From Noviherbaspirillum pedocola (GTDB lineage: Bacteria > Pseudomonadota > Gammaproteobacteria > Burkholderiales > Burkholderiaceae_D): a stretch of DNA of 64,000 nt. The notes under the pieces were generated by a model. That model saw nothing but the letters and a program-made list of their open reading frames with translations, was not told where the DNA came from and made no database searches. The translations under genes were made by a program, and so were the position numbers. Position 1 is the first letter of the stretch. Every line of letters starts with the position of its first letter. Location of the stretch: positions 60,386-124,385 of the forward strand of contig NZ_JAEPBG010000016.1 in assembly GCF_016632335.1 (NCBI RefSeq), given 5' to 3'. This document shows positions 44,247 through 53,955 of the stretch, piece by piece.

Positions 44247-44526
44247 GGTCTTCTCCTTAGAGGTTGTTTGCGGTTGCATGGGCTTATACGCGGGCATTTC
44301 GTAAATGGATTCAGTTGCCAGAGCCTTTGCCGATGATGCGGTCCGGCGCGCGCGGCACCCCCATCATCTGTGCCAGACGGGGTGCATAAGGAAAGGGACG
44401 AGAAGCGGAACGGGCCGGTGCTCACCTGATGCGCAGGTGCAGCGCATGAAGCGGGCAAGCGATGCCAACCGGTGTGCTGTTTCGGTTAAGGTAGCGTCTT
44501 TTTCTTCAGGTCTTCAGGAGACGCAC

Positions 44527-44727
44527 ATGGAAAGACGCAGGTTGCGCGTCGGGCAGGCGATCACGCCCGACGAATTCGATGAACTCAGCGATGAACAGCT
44601 GGCGCGCCTGGTGCCGGCGAAATACCGCGATGACTTTCCGGGCAAGGATGCCTGCGCCGACGGCTTCTTCTATCTGCACGACGGCACCGCATGGAGCTTC
44701 TACAAGGGCGGCTTCCTCGACGACTGA
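44527..44727 (+). CDS. Small hypothetical protein, 66 residues
   Basis: Begins MERRRLRVGQAITPDEFDEL, with CAGGAGACGCAC upstream (good ribosome site). Acidic, with an aromatic C-terminus (GFFYLHDGTAWSFYKGGFLD). No family recognised. The frame is open to 44305 but only this start has a ribosome site. Convergent with arsM. Confidence 0.6.
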   Translation: MERRRLRVGQAITPDEFDELSDEQLARLVPAKYRDDFPGKDACADGFFYLHDGTAWSFYKGGFLDD

Positions 44728-44775
44728 GGCAGCCCTGCTGCAACCGGCCTTGAGCAGCGCTGCATCATGGAAGAT

Positions 44776-45816
44776 TCAGCAGCAGGAGCTCGCGGCCGCG
44801 CCGCCTTCGCGTGCATCGAAAGGCAGTCCACCGCCGCAGCCGGTGAACAGGCCGTAATGACGCTCGAAATTGCCGATGAAGTCGAAGTAAGGCGCGAAGC
44901 GGGTGTCATGCAGCATGCGCCAGGTGTTGCCGCACACCGGGAACACGCGCCCGGCTTCGATGTCGTGATGCTTGTCGAGCGCAAAGCGTTGCGGCGTGCC
45001 CGGCATGCCGCCGCGGTATACCACCGCCTGGCCGTAGTCTTCGCAATCGCTCTCCAGGCCATCGAGCTTGAACAATCGATATGTCGCCGAGAAGAAGCGC
45101 AGGTTGCCGATGCGCTCGGCCAGCTCCGCATCGGTAATCGCCAGCGGCCGATCCTCCACCAGGCGCGGATCGGCATAGCCGTTCTGCCGCGCCAGCCGCA
45201 GGAAATCATTCCAGTACAGCGCGCCGCCCAGGCATTCGCCGATGAGCACCGGGTCGTCGCGCACCGCTTGCGGCACGCGCCGGTCCGCATACACATCCGA
45301 GAAATAGAACTCGCCGCCTTCGCGCAGCAGACGATGCGCGCCGCGCAGCACCGCATCCTTGCGCGGAGACAGATTCAGCACGCAGTTGGAGACGATCACA
45401 TCGAAGCTGCCGGGCTCGAGATCGAGCCGGTCGAGTTCTTCGATATACCCATGCAGGAAGCGCACATTGTCGAAGCCGAAGGCGTCGCGGTGATGGGCCT
45501 GGTGCTGTCGCGCGACGGCGAGCTGCGCTTCGGTCATGTCCACGCCGACCACTTCGCCCGTTGGTCCGACCAGTTGCGACAGCAGGTAGACATCGCGCCC
45601 GGTGCCGCAGCCCAGATCGAGCACGCGCCGGCCTTCCAGCAGCGGCGGGCAGACCAGGCCGCAGCCGTAATAGCGCGCGGTGATTTCCGGATGCACCCGT
45701 GCCAGCAGCGGCTTGAGCCAGTTCGGCACCTGCGACGCATCGCAGCAGGCGCTGGTTTTCAGATCGGCGCTGCTCTGCAGCTGGCGGCCGTAATAGTCTT
45801 GAACGATGTCGTGCAT
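44776..45816 (-). CDS. arsM: Arsenite S-adenosylmethionine methyltransferase
   Basis: 346 residues from ATG 45816 (GGAG seven bases upstream). A class I SAM-binding motif (VLDLGCGTGRDVYLLSQLVG, then VVGVDMTEAQL) is followed by the ArsM-type Cys positions: SACCDA near the N-terminus, YYGCGLVCP, and VSNCVLNLSPRKDAVLRGAH. The C-terminus ends in a Cys pair (ASSCC), common in ArsM and thought to bind arsenic. It methylates As(III) to mono-, di- and trimethylated forms in the cytoplasm. It lies about 36 kb from the ars operon and is a single gene, so it is probably regulated separately. Confidence 0.92.
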   Translation of the reverse strand: MHDIVQDYYGRQLQSSADLKTSACCDASQVPNWLKPLLARVHPEITARYYGCGLVCPPLLEGRRVLDLGCGTGRDVYLLSQLVGPTGEVVGVDMTEAQLAVARQHQAHHRDAFGFDNVRFLHGYIEELDRLDLEPGSFDVIVSNCVLNLSPRKDAVLRGAHRLLREGGEFYFSDVYADRRVPQAVRDDPVLIGECLGGALYWNDFLRLARQNGYADPRLVEDRPLAITDAELAERIGNLRFFSATYRLFKLDGLESDCEDYGQAVVYRGGMPGTPQRFALDKHHDIEAGRVFPVCGNTWRMLHDTRFAPYFDFIGNFERHYGLFTGCGGGLPFDAREGGAAASSCC

Positions 45817-46271
45817 GTTGGCTCCGGTGGAGGGAGAGGGCTCGGGAGGGATGCGGCCGTGCTTGCCACCGCGTCCTTGCTGCATCCATGGCGCTCTGGC
45901 GCGGCGCGGCGATTATAGCCTCTGGCGCAGGTGCATTCATGGTCATGGCATCGCATGGTTTCTTGCGCAAACCGGACGAGAAAATGCGCCAGATCCGCAT
46001 AATCGCAGAACGTGAAACGATGCTTGCGGCCGCGCCGACGTTGCGCCGGCTCGGGTTTGCACATGCGCGCGGGGAATGGGCGCTCGGACGATTGCCTGAA
46101 CCGGCGGTGGTATCGGTATGGTGGCGTTAAGTCGCCAGCGCACCGCGTCGCTACGGTTCATGAATCGCGACCATGCAATGCCTCTCATTCGTCGCACATG
46201 CCCGTCGCGCAAGCGCGCCTTCGCTTGCCAGTGGCTTTCGCCGCCTCCATACCACGCTTCGAAAAACCGAC
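45817..46271. other. Intergenic region between arsM and the efflux operon
   Basis: 455 bases between divergent genes. It should hold promoters for both arsM and the efflux operon. I see no clear operator or small gene. The efflux frame is open to 46173, but homology and a sensible N-terminus begin at 46272. Confidence 0.4.
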
Positions 46272-47483
46272 ATGGCTGAATCCGATCTACCCGAATCCCG
46301 AAGCGCTGCCGCATCCGGACAGCAAGCGGGTGCGCATGCCGAGCAAGGGCGCAACGCCGACGACAACGCGCCGAAAAAGCCTTCCCCGCTCAAGCGTCGC
46401 GGCGTGCGCATCGCGCTGCTTGCCGTTGCCCTCGTTGCGATCGCCGGCGGCATCTTCTGGCTAATCCATCATGAGACCGTGGGCAAGTACATCCAGGGCA
46501 CCGATGACGCGTATATCGATGCCGACATGGTCACCGTCGCGCCCAAGGTCGGCGGCTATGTCGAAGCGGTGCTGGTGTCGAGCAATCAGGAGGTAAAGGC
46601 CGGGCAGCCGCTGGTGAAGATCGATCCGCGCGACTACCAGGCACAGGTGGCGCAGTTCCAGGCGCAGATTGATATCGCCAAGGCCAATGCCGATGCGCTG
46701 AGGGCTGGCATCGGTGAGCAGCAGTCAGCGATCAATGAAGCCCGCGCGCGACTGGCCGCGGCGCAAGCCAACGCCGCCTATGCATTGGCCGAGGAAAAGC
46801 GCTATGCGCCGCTAGCCCGGATCGGCGCCGAGACCAATGAGACCCTGTCCGCCAAGCGCAACCAGGCCAAGCAGGCCGGCGACCAGGCGGCGATGGCGCG
46901 GGCCGCGCTGGCCAGCGCCGAAAAGCGCATTGCGTCGCTGCATGCGCAGATCCGCCAGGCCGAAGCCCAGGGCGAAACCGCGAGCGCGCAATTGGCCGCG
47001 GCAAAAGTGAGCCTGGAATCGGCGGTGGTGACATCGAGCATTGCCGGGCGCATCGGCGATCTCACAGTGCGCGTCGGCCAGTTCGTGCAACCGGGCACGC
47101 GCATGATGTCGGTGGTGCCGGTGGACCGCCTCTACCTCACCGCGAACTTCAAGGAAACCCAGATCGGCCTGATGCGCACCGGCCAGCCGGCCGAGATCAA
47201 GATCGATGCGCTGTCCGGCATCAAGCTGCGCGGACGTGTCGAAAGCATCGCTCCCGGCACCGGCGCGCAATTCTCGCTGTTGCCGCCGCAGAACGCGACC
47301 GGCAACTTCACGAAGATCGTGCAACGCGTGCCGGTGCGCATCGCCATCGAAGCCAGTCCCGAGATCAGGCGCGTGCTGGTGCCGGGGCTGTCGGCAACGG
47401 TGAAGGTCAACACCATCAATGCCAAGAATGAAAAGGCGCGCATGGAAGACAGCCAGCAGCAGCGAAATGGAGACGGCCTGTGA
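46272..47483 (+). CDS. EmrA-like periplasmic adaptor of a multidrug efflux pump
   Basis: 403 residues. A cytoplasmic tail is followed by one membrane anchor (VRIALLAVALVAIAGGIFWL), then the HlyD-family pattern: lipoyl half GTDDAYIDADMVTVAPKVGG, a long coiled coil (about residues 105-240), the second lipoyl half SSIAGRIGDLTVRVGQFV and the beta-barrel VDRLYLTANFKETQIGLM. It links the MFS pump in the inner membrane to the outer-membrane channel encoded two genes downstream. The next gene overlaps it by four bases (GTGA). Confidence 0.92.
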   Translation: MAESDLPESRSAAASGQQAGAHAEQGRNADDNAPKKPSPLKRRGVRIALLAVALVAIAGGIFWLIHHETVGKYIQGTDDAYIDADMVTVAPKVGGYVEAVLVSSNQEVKAGQPLVKIDPRDYQAQVAQFQAQIDIAKANADALRAGIGEQQSAINEARARLAAAQANAAYALAEEKRYAPLARIGAETNETLSAKRNQAKQAGDQAAMARAALASAEKRIASLHAQIRQAEAQGETASAQLAAAKVSLESAVVTSSIAGRIGDLTVRVGQFVQPGTRMMSVVPVDRLYLTANFKETQIGLMRTGQPAEIKIDALSGIKLRGRVESIAPGTGAQFSLLPPQNATGNFTKIVQRVPVRIAIEASPEIRRVLVPGLSATVKVNTINAKNEKARMEDSQQQRNGDGL

Positions 47484-49051
47484 GCGCGGCGTCAGCGTCG
47501 CAGTCGCGCGCACAGGAAGTGCCGGGTGACGAGCAGCGCGCCGATGCCGCGGCCTGGCTCGCGGTTGCGGCCGGCACCCTTGGCGCGCTGATGGCCACGC
47601 TCGATATCTCCATCGTCAATTCCTCGCTGCCGACGATACAGGGCGAGATCGGCGCCAGCGGCACCGAAGGCACCTGGATTGCCACCGGCTACCTGGTGGC
47701 CGAGATCATCATCATTCCCTTGTCCGGCTGGCTTGAACGCATGCTGGGCCTGCGCACCTTCCTGTTGACCGTGGCTGCGCTGTTCACCGGCTTTTCGGTG
47801 ATGTGCGGCTTGTCGACGTCGCTGCTGATGATGGTGATCGGCCGCGTCGGCCAGGGCATCGCCGGCGGTGCCATGATCCCTACCGCGCAAACCATCATCG
47901 CCACGCGCCTGCCGCGCAGCCAGCAGCCGATCGGCACCGCGATGTTCGGCGCCACCGCCATCCTCGGGCCCGTGATCGGTCCGGTCGTCGGCGGCTGGCT
48001 GACCGAGAACCTGAGCTGGCATTACGCCTTCTTCCTGAATGTGCCGATCTGCGCGGCGCTGGTGGCGCTGCTGCTGATCGGGCTGCAGCATCAGAAGGCG
48101 GATCTCGACATGGTCTTCAAGGCGGACTGGCTCGGCATCGTCGGCCTGGCGGCCTTTCTCGGCGGACTGACTGTGGTGCTGGAAGAAGGCGAGCGCGAGC
48201 AATGGTTTTCCTCAAGCTTCATCGTCTGGCTCACGGTGCTGGCCGCGGCCGGCTTCGTGACCATGCTGATCGGCCAGTTCACCGCCGAGCGGCCGGTGAT
48301 CCGGCTGAAGATCCTGCTCGATCGCCAGTTCGGTAGCGTGGTGGTGATGGGCACGGTGGTCGGCATGGTGATCTATGGCACCGCCTATACGATCCCACAG
48401 TTCCTTGCCGCGATTGCCGATTACAACGCGCTGCAGGCAGGCCAAATCGTAATGCTGTCCGGCATACCGGCCTTGATGGTCATGCCGCTGGTGCCGCTGC
48501 TGATCAAGCATGTGGACATACGACTCGCGGTCGGCTTCGGCCTGGCGCTGCTGGCCGCAAGCGCCTACATGGAAACCGATCTGACTTCACAATCGACCGG
48601 CTCGGCCTTTGTCGTATCGCAGCTCATGCGCGGCATCGGCACCATTTTCGCGATGCTGTTCCTGAACCAGGCGGCGATACAGTCGGTGCCGCGCGAACAG
48701 GCCAGCGACGCCGCGGGCCTGTTCAACGCGGCGCGCAATCTCGGCGGCTCGCTGGCGCTGGCCGGCATCGCGGTGCTGCAGAACCAGCGCCTGTGGCTGC
48801 ACAGTCGCCGCATTGAAGAGACCCTGAACGCCAACAGCGAGAGCGTGCAGCAATTCCTCGCAGCGCAGGCCCGGGCCATGGGTGGGGTGAGTGCCGCCCT
48901 GCGCGGCATCGAAGGCGGCATACAGGTGCAGGCGCTGACGATGACCTACATCGACCTGTTCTGGATCCTGTCGGTCGGCATCGCTGCCGTGATTCCGCTG
49001 GTGCTGTTCCTGCGGCCACTGGCCAAGGGCGCGCCGCTGGCGGCGCATTGA
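47480..49051 (+). CDS. EmrB-like DHA2-family multidrug MFS pump
   Basis: 523 residues with a GTG start inside the emrA-like stop region. Fourteen hydrophobic segments as in drug:H+ antiporter family 2. Motif D1 in LDISIVNSSLPTIQGEIGA, motif A-like RMLGLRTFLL, and motif C-like GATAILGPVIGPVVGGWL. It exports hydrophobic compounds with its adaptor and outer-membrane channel. Substrates cannot be read from sequence. It is part of a three-gene operon. Confidence 0.93.
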   Translation: MSAASASQSRAQEVPGDEQRADAAAWLAVAAGTLGALMATLDISIVNSSLPTIQGEIGASGTEGTWIATGYLVAEIIIIPLSGWLERMLGLRTFLLTVAALFTGFSVMCGLSTSLLMMVIGRVGQGIAGGAMIPTAQTIIATRLPRSQQPIGTAMFGATAILGPVIGPVVGGWLTENLSWHYAFFLNVPICAALVALLLIGLQHQKADLDMVFKADWLGIVGLAAFLGGLTVVLEEGEREQWFSSSFIVWLTVLAAAGFVTMLIGQFTAERPVIRLKILLDRQFGSVVVMGTVVGMVIYGTAYTIPQFLAAIADYNALQAGQIVMLSGIPALMVMPLVPLLIKHVDIRLAVGFGLALLAASAYMETDLTSQSTGSAFVVSQLMRGIGTIFAMLFLNQAAIQSVPREQASDAAGLFNAARNLGGSLALAGIAVLQNQRLWLHSRRIEETLNANSESVQQFLAAQARAMGGVSAALRGIEGGIQVQALTMTYIDLFWILSVGIAAVIPLVLFLRPLAKGAPLAAH

Positions 49052-49059
49052 GAGCGGGG

Positions 49060-50499
49060 ATGACCATGCGCATGCGAATCGTCTTCTCCGCCTGGCTGAC
49101 CACGCTTCTGGCCGCCTGCAGCGCGGTCGGCCCCGATTACCATGGCGCGCCGGCGACATCGACGCCGGCAGCCTTCACGCGCGCCTTTGATGAGAGCCCC
49201 GCCGCGCCGCTGGCCACATGGTGGGCCGCGCTTGGCGATCATGAACTCGACACGCTGGTAGCACGCGCGCTGCAATCGAGTCCGACACTGCCAAGCGTGC
49301 GCGCACGCCTGCTGCGCGCTCGCGCTGCCTTGCAGGCCACGCGCGCCAACGCCGCGCCCAATGTCAGCGCCTCGGCGCTGTATGCGCATGCGCGGCTGCC
49401 ATCGCTGCCGCTGGGCGGAGGTAACAGCGGGGGCGGTTCGTCGCCGTCATCGCTGAACCTGTACAACCTCGGCTTTGATGCGAGCTGGGAAATCGATCTC
49501 TTCGGTGGCCAGCGCCGCGCGGCCGAGTCGGCGCAGGCGGCGCTGGGCGCGGCCGAGGCGCAGCTCGCGGATGCGCAGGTGAGCTTGTCGGCAGAAGTCG
49601 CGCAAGCCTATGTGAACCTGCGCGCGACGCAGGCGCGGCTGGCGCTGGCGGCGGCGGCGATCCAGCGCCAGACGCGCGTGCTGCAATTGACCGAGCAGCG
49701 TGAAGCCGGCGGCACCGCTTCAAAGCTCGATGTGGCGCGGCTACGCAATCAGCTCGAGGCTACGCGCGCCGATGTCGCGCCATTGGAAGCGCAACGCGAC
49801 GCCTACAGCGATGCGCTGGCCTTCCTGGTTGGCGCAATGCCGGGCACGCTCGATGCCGAGTTGGCGCAAGTCACGCCGCTGCCTCTGCCGCCGGCGCAGG
49901 TGGCGGTCGGCGATCCGGCCGCGTTGCTGCAACGGCGCCCGGACATACGCGCGGCCGAGCGCGTTCTGGCCGCGCGCAGCGCCGCGATCGGCCAGGCTGA
50001 GGCCTCGCGCTTTCCGCGGCTATCGTTTCTGGGATTGATCGGCATAGGCGGCACCACGCCCGGTTCGCTGTCGCAGCTCGATGATTTCACCGTCATCGCC
50101 GCGCCGCAGCTGCGCTGGAGTTTTCTCGATTTCGGCCGCGGCGCGGCGCGTGTAAAAAGCGCCGAAGCCGATCGCGACGAAGCGGAAGCGCAATACCGCG
50201 TGGCGGTGCTCGGGGCCTTGCGTGATGCCGAGGATGCGCTTTCGCGTTATTCGAAACGGCGCGTGGCCGTGGCTACCGCCGCGCGCGCCAAGGGCGCGGC
50301 CGACGAAGCGGCAATGCTGATGCGGGCACGACTGCGCGCTGGTACTGCCAACCTGATCGAGATGCTCGATGCTGAACGACAGCAGATTGCCGCCGAGCAG
50401 AATCTGTTGGCGGCTGAGGCGGGGCTGACCGGTGATTTTGTGTCCCTGCAGAAAGCCTTGGGTTTGGGGTGGTCGCAGGAGGCCGGGCCGCGCTCCTAG
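49060..50499 (+). CDS. Outer-membrane efflux lipoprotein, NodT/OprM family
   Basis: About 479 residues. The signal peptide ends in a lipobox (WLTTLLAACSAV), so the mature N-terminal Cys is lipidated. The efflux-lipoprotein pattern follows: GPDY near the start, ATWWAALGDHELDTLVARAL, ASWEIDLFGGQRRAAESAQA, QRRPDIRAAERVLAA and APQLRWSFLDFGRG. It forms the trimeric outer-membrane channel for the EmrAB-like pump. Starts at 49060 and 49066 are both plausible; GAGCGGGG precedes them. It is the last gene of the operon and converges on pqqE across a REP-like inverted repeat. Confidence 0.92.
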   Translation: MTMRMRIVFSAWLTTLLAACSAVGPDYHGAPATSTPAAFTRAFDESPAAPLATWWAALGDHELDTLVARALQSSPTLPSVRARLLRARAALQATRANAAPNVSASALYAHARLPSLPLGGGNSGGGSSPSSLNLYNLGFDASWEIDLFGGQRRAAESAQAALGAAEAQLADAQVSLSAEVAQAYVNLRATQARLALAAAAIQRQTRVLQLTEQREAGGTASKLDVARLRNQLEATRADVAPLEAQRDAYSDALAFLVGAMPGTLDAELAQVTPLPLPPAQVAVGDPAALLQRRPDIRAAERVLAARSAAIGQAEASRFPRLSFLGLIGIGGTTPGSLSQLDDFTVIAAPQLRWSFLDFGRGAARVKSAEADRDEAEAQYRVAVLGALRDAEDALSRYSKRRVAVATAARAKGAADEAAMLMRARLRAGTANLIEMLDAERQQIAAEQNLLAAEAGLTGDFVSLQKALGLGWSQEAGPRS

Positions 50500-50540
50500 T
50501 CCGGCTGGCAGGATAGGTAGCGAAGACCGGCGATGATGGC

Positions 50541-50630
50541 GGCGCAGCCCACGCGGGTGGATGCGACGCGGACAGACACCATTCCTCAGGGGCGCAACGT
50601 GAGGTACTGCGTGGGCTGCGCCCACCCTAC
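50541..50630. repeat. REP-like inverted repeat between convergent operons
   Basis: GGCGCAGCCCACGC (50541-50554) and its exact complement GCGTGGGCTGCGCC (50609-50622) enclose 54 bases. The right arm belongs to the same family as 4284-4307 (GTGGGC...GCCCACCCTAC). Its end (CCTAC) contains the pqqE stop codon on the minus strand. It may act as a terminator for both operons. Confidence 0.75.
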
Positions 50631-51754
50631 AGGGACGCCTTCCCGATAAACCCGCGCGACGCCGCATCCGCACGAAATACCAGCGGCTGCGGCGCTGCTG
50701 CGGCCGGCTGGGTGGCATGGAAGATGATCTCGTCAACCTTGCCGCGCTGCGGCGACTTCGCGCATACCGGGTCGGTGGCCGCGGCGTCGCCCGCGATCAG
50801 GTAAGCCTGGCAGCGGCAGCCGCCGAAGTCCCGGCCCTTCTCCGGGCAACTGCGGCAAGGCTCAGCCATCCATGAGTCGCCGCGGTAGCGCTGAAATGCC
50901 GGACTCGCATTCCAGATCCAATCGATGGCAGCATCGCGCACGTTCGGCAGTTCCAACCCTGGCAGATTGCGCGCGTTGTGGCAGGGCATGGCCAGACCAT
51001 CCGGCGCCACCGCGAGAAACACTGCGCCCCAGCCATTCATGCAGGCCTTGGGTCGATCCTCATAGTAGTCCGGCACCACGAACAGCAGGCGGCAGCGATC
51101 GCCGATCTTCTCGCGATAGTCCTGCACCACGGCTTCGGCCTGTCGCAGCTGCTCGCGCGTGGGCATCAGCTGGTCACGGTTCTGCCAGGCCCAGCCGTAA
51201 TACTGGGTATTGGCCAGCTCCAGGTATTCCGCCTCCAGCTCCAGCGCCATGTCGATGATGCGGCCCACGTGCGGCAGGTTGTGCCGGTGCAGCACGCAGT
51301 TCATCACCATCGGATAGTCATGCGCCTTGATCATTGCCGCGATGCGCCGCTTCAGCTCGAAGGTCTTGGCGCTGCCGAGGAAGTCGTTCAGCTCGCGCGT
51401 CGAGTCCTGGAAGGATAGTTGGATATGGTCCAGCCCTGCATCCTTCAGCGCGCGGATGCGGCGCTCGGTCATGCCCACGCCCGAGGTCAAGAGGTTGGTG
51501 TAGAAGCCGAGGCGATGCGCTTCGGCCACCAGTTCCTCGAGGTCCTCGCGCGCCAGCGGCTCGCCGCCGGAAAAGCCGATCTGCACCGCGCCCATCGCGC
51601 GCGCCTGGCGCATCACGTCGACCCAGCTTGCGGTGTCGAGCTCGCGCTCCACCTTTGCATAGTCGAGCGGGTTGTAGCAGAACGGGCAGTGCAGCGGGCA
51701 GCGGTAGGTCAGTTCGGCCAGCAGCCAGAACGGCGGATTCGGCGTGGCGCTCAT
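50627..51754 (-). CDS. pqqE: PqqA peptide cyclase (radical SAM)
   Basis: 375 residues. The radical-SAM cluster CX3CX2C is C19-C23-C26 in [33 protein letters not shown] is the SAM-binding GGEP motif. The SPASM domain carries more Cys ([39 protein letters not shown]). It makes the Glu-Tyr carbon-carbon crosslink in PqqA bound to PqqD. The start at 51754 overlaps the pqqD stop (ATGA); an ATG at 51763 is also possible. The stop codon lies in a REP-like repeat. Confidence 0.97.
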   Translation of the reverse strand: MSATPNPPFWLLAELTYRCPLHCPFCYNPLDYAKVERELDTASWVDVMRQARAMGAVQIGFSGGEPLAREDLEELVAEAHRLGFYTNLLTSGVGMTERRIRALKDAGLDHIQLSFQDSTRELNDFLGSAKTFELKRRIAAMIKAHDYPMVMNCVLHRHNLPHVGRIIDMALELEAEYLELANTQYYGWAWQNRDQLMPTREQLRQAEAVVQDYREKIGDRCRLLFVVPDYYEDRPKACMNGWGAVFLAVAPDGLAMPCHNARNLPGLELPNVRDAAIDWIWNASPAFQRYRGDSWMAEPCRSCPEKGRDFGGCRCQAYLIAGDAAATDPVCAKSPQRGKVDEIIFHATQPAAAAPQPLVFRADAASRGFIGKASL

Positions 51755-52029
51755 GCCAGCCATCCCTGCGCCTGCGCATGCGCGAGAAAGCCGAGCACAT
51801 CGCCGCGCAGGCCGCTGGCATTGAAGTCGTGCTCCAGGCTGGCGACGATCGCATCCACATTGCGCGCGCCATCGCAGCGCTTCAGGATCTCGGCGGCCGG
51901 GCGGTTCAGCCGCACCATGCCTTCCGGATACAGCAGCACGAAGGATTGCTGCGCCTCTTCCCATTGCAGTCGGAAGCGGCGGTTCAGATGTGGCGCCGCG
52001 GGCAGCGCGGTATCGGCAGGCGTGCTCAT
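51751..52029 (-). CDS. pqqD: PqqA-binding chaperone PqqD
   Basis: 92 residues beginning [20 protein letters not shown]. PqqD pattern: [20 protein letters not shown] and [20 protein letters not shown]. It is a RiPP recognition element that binds PqqA and hands it to PqqE. It overlaps pqqC and pqqE by four bases each. The first ~12 residues are a short Ala/Pro-rich extension. Confidence 0.96.
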   Translation of the reverse strand: MSTPADTALPAAPHLNRRFRLQWEEAQQSFVLLYPEGMVRLNRPAAEILKRCDGARNVDAIVASLEHDFNASGLRGDVLGFLAHAQAQGWLA

Positions 52030-52742
52030 TCCGGGTAAGCCCTTTCGATCGCATCCAGCATGGTCCACAGGATGTCGAGCTTGAATTGCAGGATGTCTAG
52101 CGCGCGCTGCTGCATCGCGCGGGTAGTGAAGTGGTCCAGCGTCACTGCCAGGCCGTGGTCGACATCGCGCTGCGCCAGCGGGATGCGGCTGCGGAAGTAA
52201 TCGAGGCCAGCGGCATCTATCCACGGATAGCATTCCGGCCAGCTGGCCAGGCGGTCCTTGTGGATCTGCGGCGCGAACATCTCGGTCAGCGAAGAACATA
52301 CGGCCTCCTGCCACGGCGCGCGCCGCGCGAAGTTCAGATACGCATCGCAGGCAAAGCGCACGCCGGGCGCGACATGACGCAGCGACCACAATTCCTCGCG
52401 CGCGATGCCCACCGCTTCGCCGAGCCGGGTCCAGGCTTCGATGCCGCCGGCGGCGCTGCCGCTGTAATCGTCGTGGCCGTCGTGGTCCAGGATGCGCGCG
52501 ATCCACAGCCGGCGCGTTTCCCGGTCGTCGCAGTTGGACAGGATCGCCGCATCCTTCATCGGGATGATCGACTGGTAATAGAAACGGTTCGCAACCCAGC
52601 CGCGAATTTGCGCCGGCGAACACTTGCCGCCGTTCATGCGCACATTGAAAGGATGATGGATGTGATAGGCGCGACCCTTGTCGCGCAGCTGCGCTTCGAA
52701 CTGCTCGCGGCTCCAGGGCGCCGCCGTGGTGTCCATGCTCAC
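52026..52742 (-). CDS. pqqC: Pyrroloquinoline-quinone synthase
   Basis: 238 residues. The GTG start at 52742 is favoured by GGAG eight bases upstream and a GTGA overlap with the pqqB stop; ATG at 52736 is the alternative. PqqC hallmarks: [45 protein letters not shown] and [14 protein letters not shown]. It performs the final eight-electron, cofactor-free ring closure and oxidation to PQQ. Confidence 0.97.
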   Translation of the reverse strand: MSMDTTAAPWSREQFEAQLRDKGRAYHIHHPFNVRMNGGKCSPAQIRGWVANRFYYQSIIPMKDAAILSNCDDRETRRLWIARILDHDGHDDYSGSAAGGIEAWTRLGEAVGIAREELWSLRHVAPGVRFACDAYLNFARRAPWQEAVCSSLTEMFAPQIHKDRLASWPECYPWIDAAGLDYFRSRIPLAQRDVDHGLAVTLDHFTTRAMQQRALDILQFKLDILWTMLDAIERAYPE

Positions 52743-53650
52743 AGGAGTATCTCCATGCCGTCGTGCGCGACCTCGATGCCGTGCGCGTGCAGCAGCGCGC
52801 GCTCGTCGCCGTCCTCGCGCAGGATCGGGTTGCTGTTGTTGATGTGGATGAGGATCTTGCGCGCGGCCGGCATGCGGTCGAGGACTTCGATCATGCCGCC
52901 CGGTCCGGACTGCGGCAGATGGCCCATCTCGGCTGCGGTCTTTTTCGACAGGCCGAGCGCGATCATTTCATCTTCGCGCCAGAAAGTACCGTCAATGAGC
53001 AGCACGTCCGCCTCGCGCATGGCCGACTCGACTTCGGCGCTGAGTTCGCCCAGGCCCGGCGCATAGAAGGCCTGGCGGCCGCTGGCGCGGTCCAGGATGC
53101 GCAGGCCGATGTTGTCGCCGGGATGCGGATCCTGGCGGTGCGGCGAATACGGCGGCGCCTTGGATGACAGCGTGATCGGCAGCAGTTCCACGTCGCTCAG
53201 ATGCGGCAGTGTGAACGCCGTGCCGGGATCGATGAGATGCCGATCGGTGCCGCAATAGTGTTCGAGCGCACCGAGCACCGTGAGGCCGCGCGACAGGTCT
53301 TCGATCACCTGCGCCGTCGCATACAGTGGCAGCGGCGAGTTGCGTTCACGCAGCATCAGCAGGCCGGTGACATGATCGATCTGCGCATCCATCAGCAGCA
53401 CGCTGGCGATGCCGGTGTCACGAATGGCCCGCGCAGGCTGTAGCCCGGGCAGTGCGCGTATCTGCGCCAGGATGTCGGGCGAGGCATTTACCAGCGCCCA
53501 GTCCTGTTCATTCTGTGTGAGTGCGATCGATGATTGGGTGCGGGCCTGCGCGCGGATCGTGCCGCGGCGCAAGCCGTCGCAATTGGCGCAGTTGCAGTTC
53601 CACTGCGGAAAGCCGCCGCCGGCGGCGGAACCGAGAACGCGGATTTTCAT
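52739..53650 (-). CDS. pqqB: PQQ biosynthesis protein PqqB
   Basis: 303 residues, metallo-beta-lactamase fold. The N-terminal [20 protein letters not shown] continues with the Cys cluster NCNCANC, a structural Zn site. [15 protein letters not shown] and [11 protein letters not shown] are typical. It is thought to hydroxylate the tyrosine of the crosslinked Glu-Tyr. The start is at 53650; the frame runs on to 53683 without homology. It is 54 bases downstream of pqqA. Confidence 0.96.
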   Translation of the reverse strand: MKIRVLGSAAGGGFPQWNCNCANCDGLRRGTIRAQARTQSSIALTQNEQDWALVNASPDILAQIRALPGLQPARAIRDTGIASVLLMDAQIDHVTGLLMLRERNSPLPLYATAQVIEDLSRGLTVLGALEHYCGTDRHLIDPGTAFTLPHLSDVELLPITLSSKAPPYSPHRQDPHPGDNIGLRILDRASGRQAFYAPGLGELSAEVESAMREADVLLIDGTFWREDEMIALGLSKKTAAEMGHLPQSGPGGMIEVLDRMPAARKILIHINNSNPILREDGDERALLHAHGIEVAHDGMEILL

Positions 53651-53704
53651 GGGATGTGGGCAGCGAGGGCAACCGGCAGGCATGCCCGCCGGTTGCGTTC
53701 GTCA

Positions 53705-53779
53705 TCAGCGGTTGGCGATGTACATCGTGATTTCAAAGCCCCAGCGCATGTCGATAGCTTGCGGTGTTTCCCAAGTCAT
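53705..53779 (-). CDS. pqqA: PQQ precursor peptide PqqA
   Basis: 24 residues beginning MTWETPQAIDMRWGFE and ending in ITMYIANR. Glu16 and Tyr20 are the ExxxY pair that becomes PQQ. GAGGAGAACAGC precedes the ATG. It is the first gene of pqqABCDE, and the promoter should lie in 53780-53955, shared with the divergent hydrolase. The gene is too short for most gene callers. Confidence 0.96.
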   Translation of the reverse strand: MTWETPQAIDMRWGFEITMYIANR

Positions 53780-53955
53780 GCTGTTCTCCTCAGAACGTTG
53801 GATGGAATGTCCGCGTTGAATGACACGGACGAGACCATTCTGCCCATCGGAGCGCGCCGGGCGCAGCCGGGAAATCATGAAAGCCCTCTCATGATTTTCA
53901 TGATTTTTGTAGCGGTTTCCCGCGGGCGACGCCGGCCTGCGCTTACAATCGCCGC

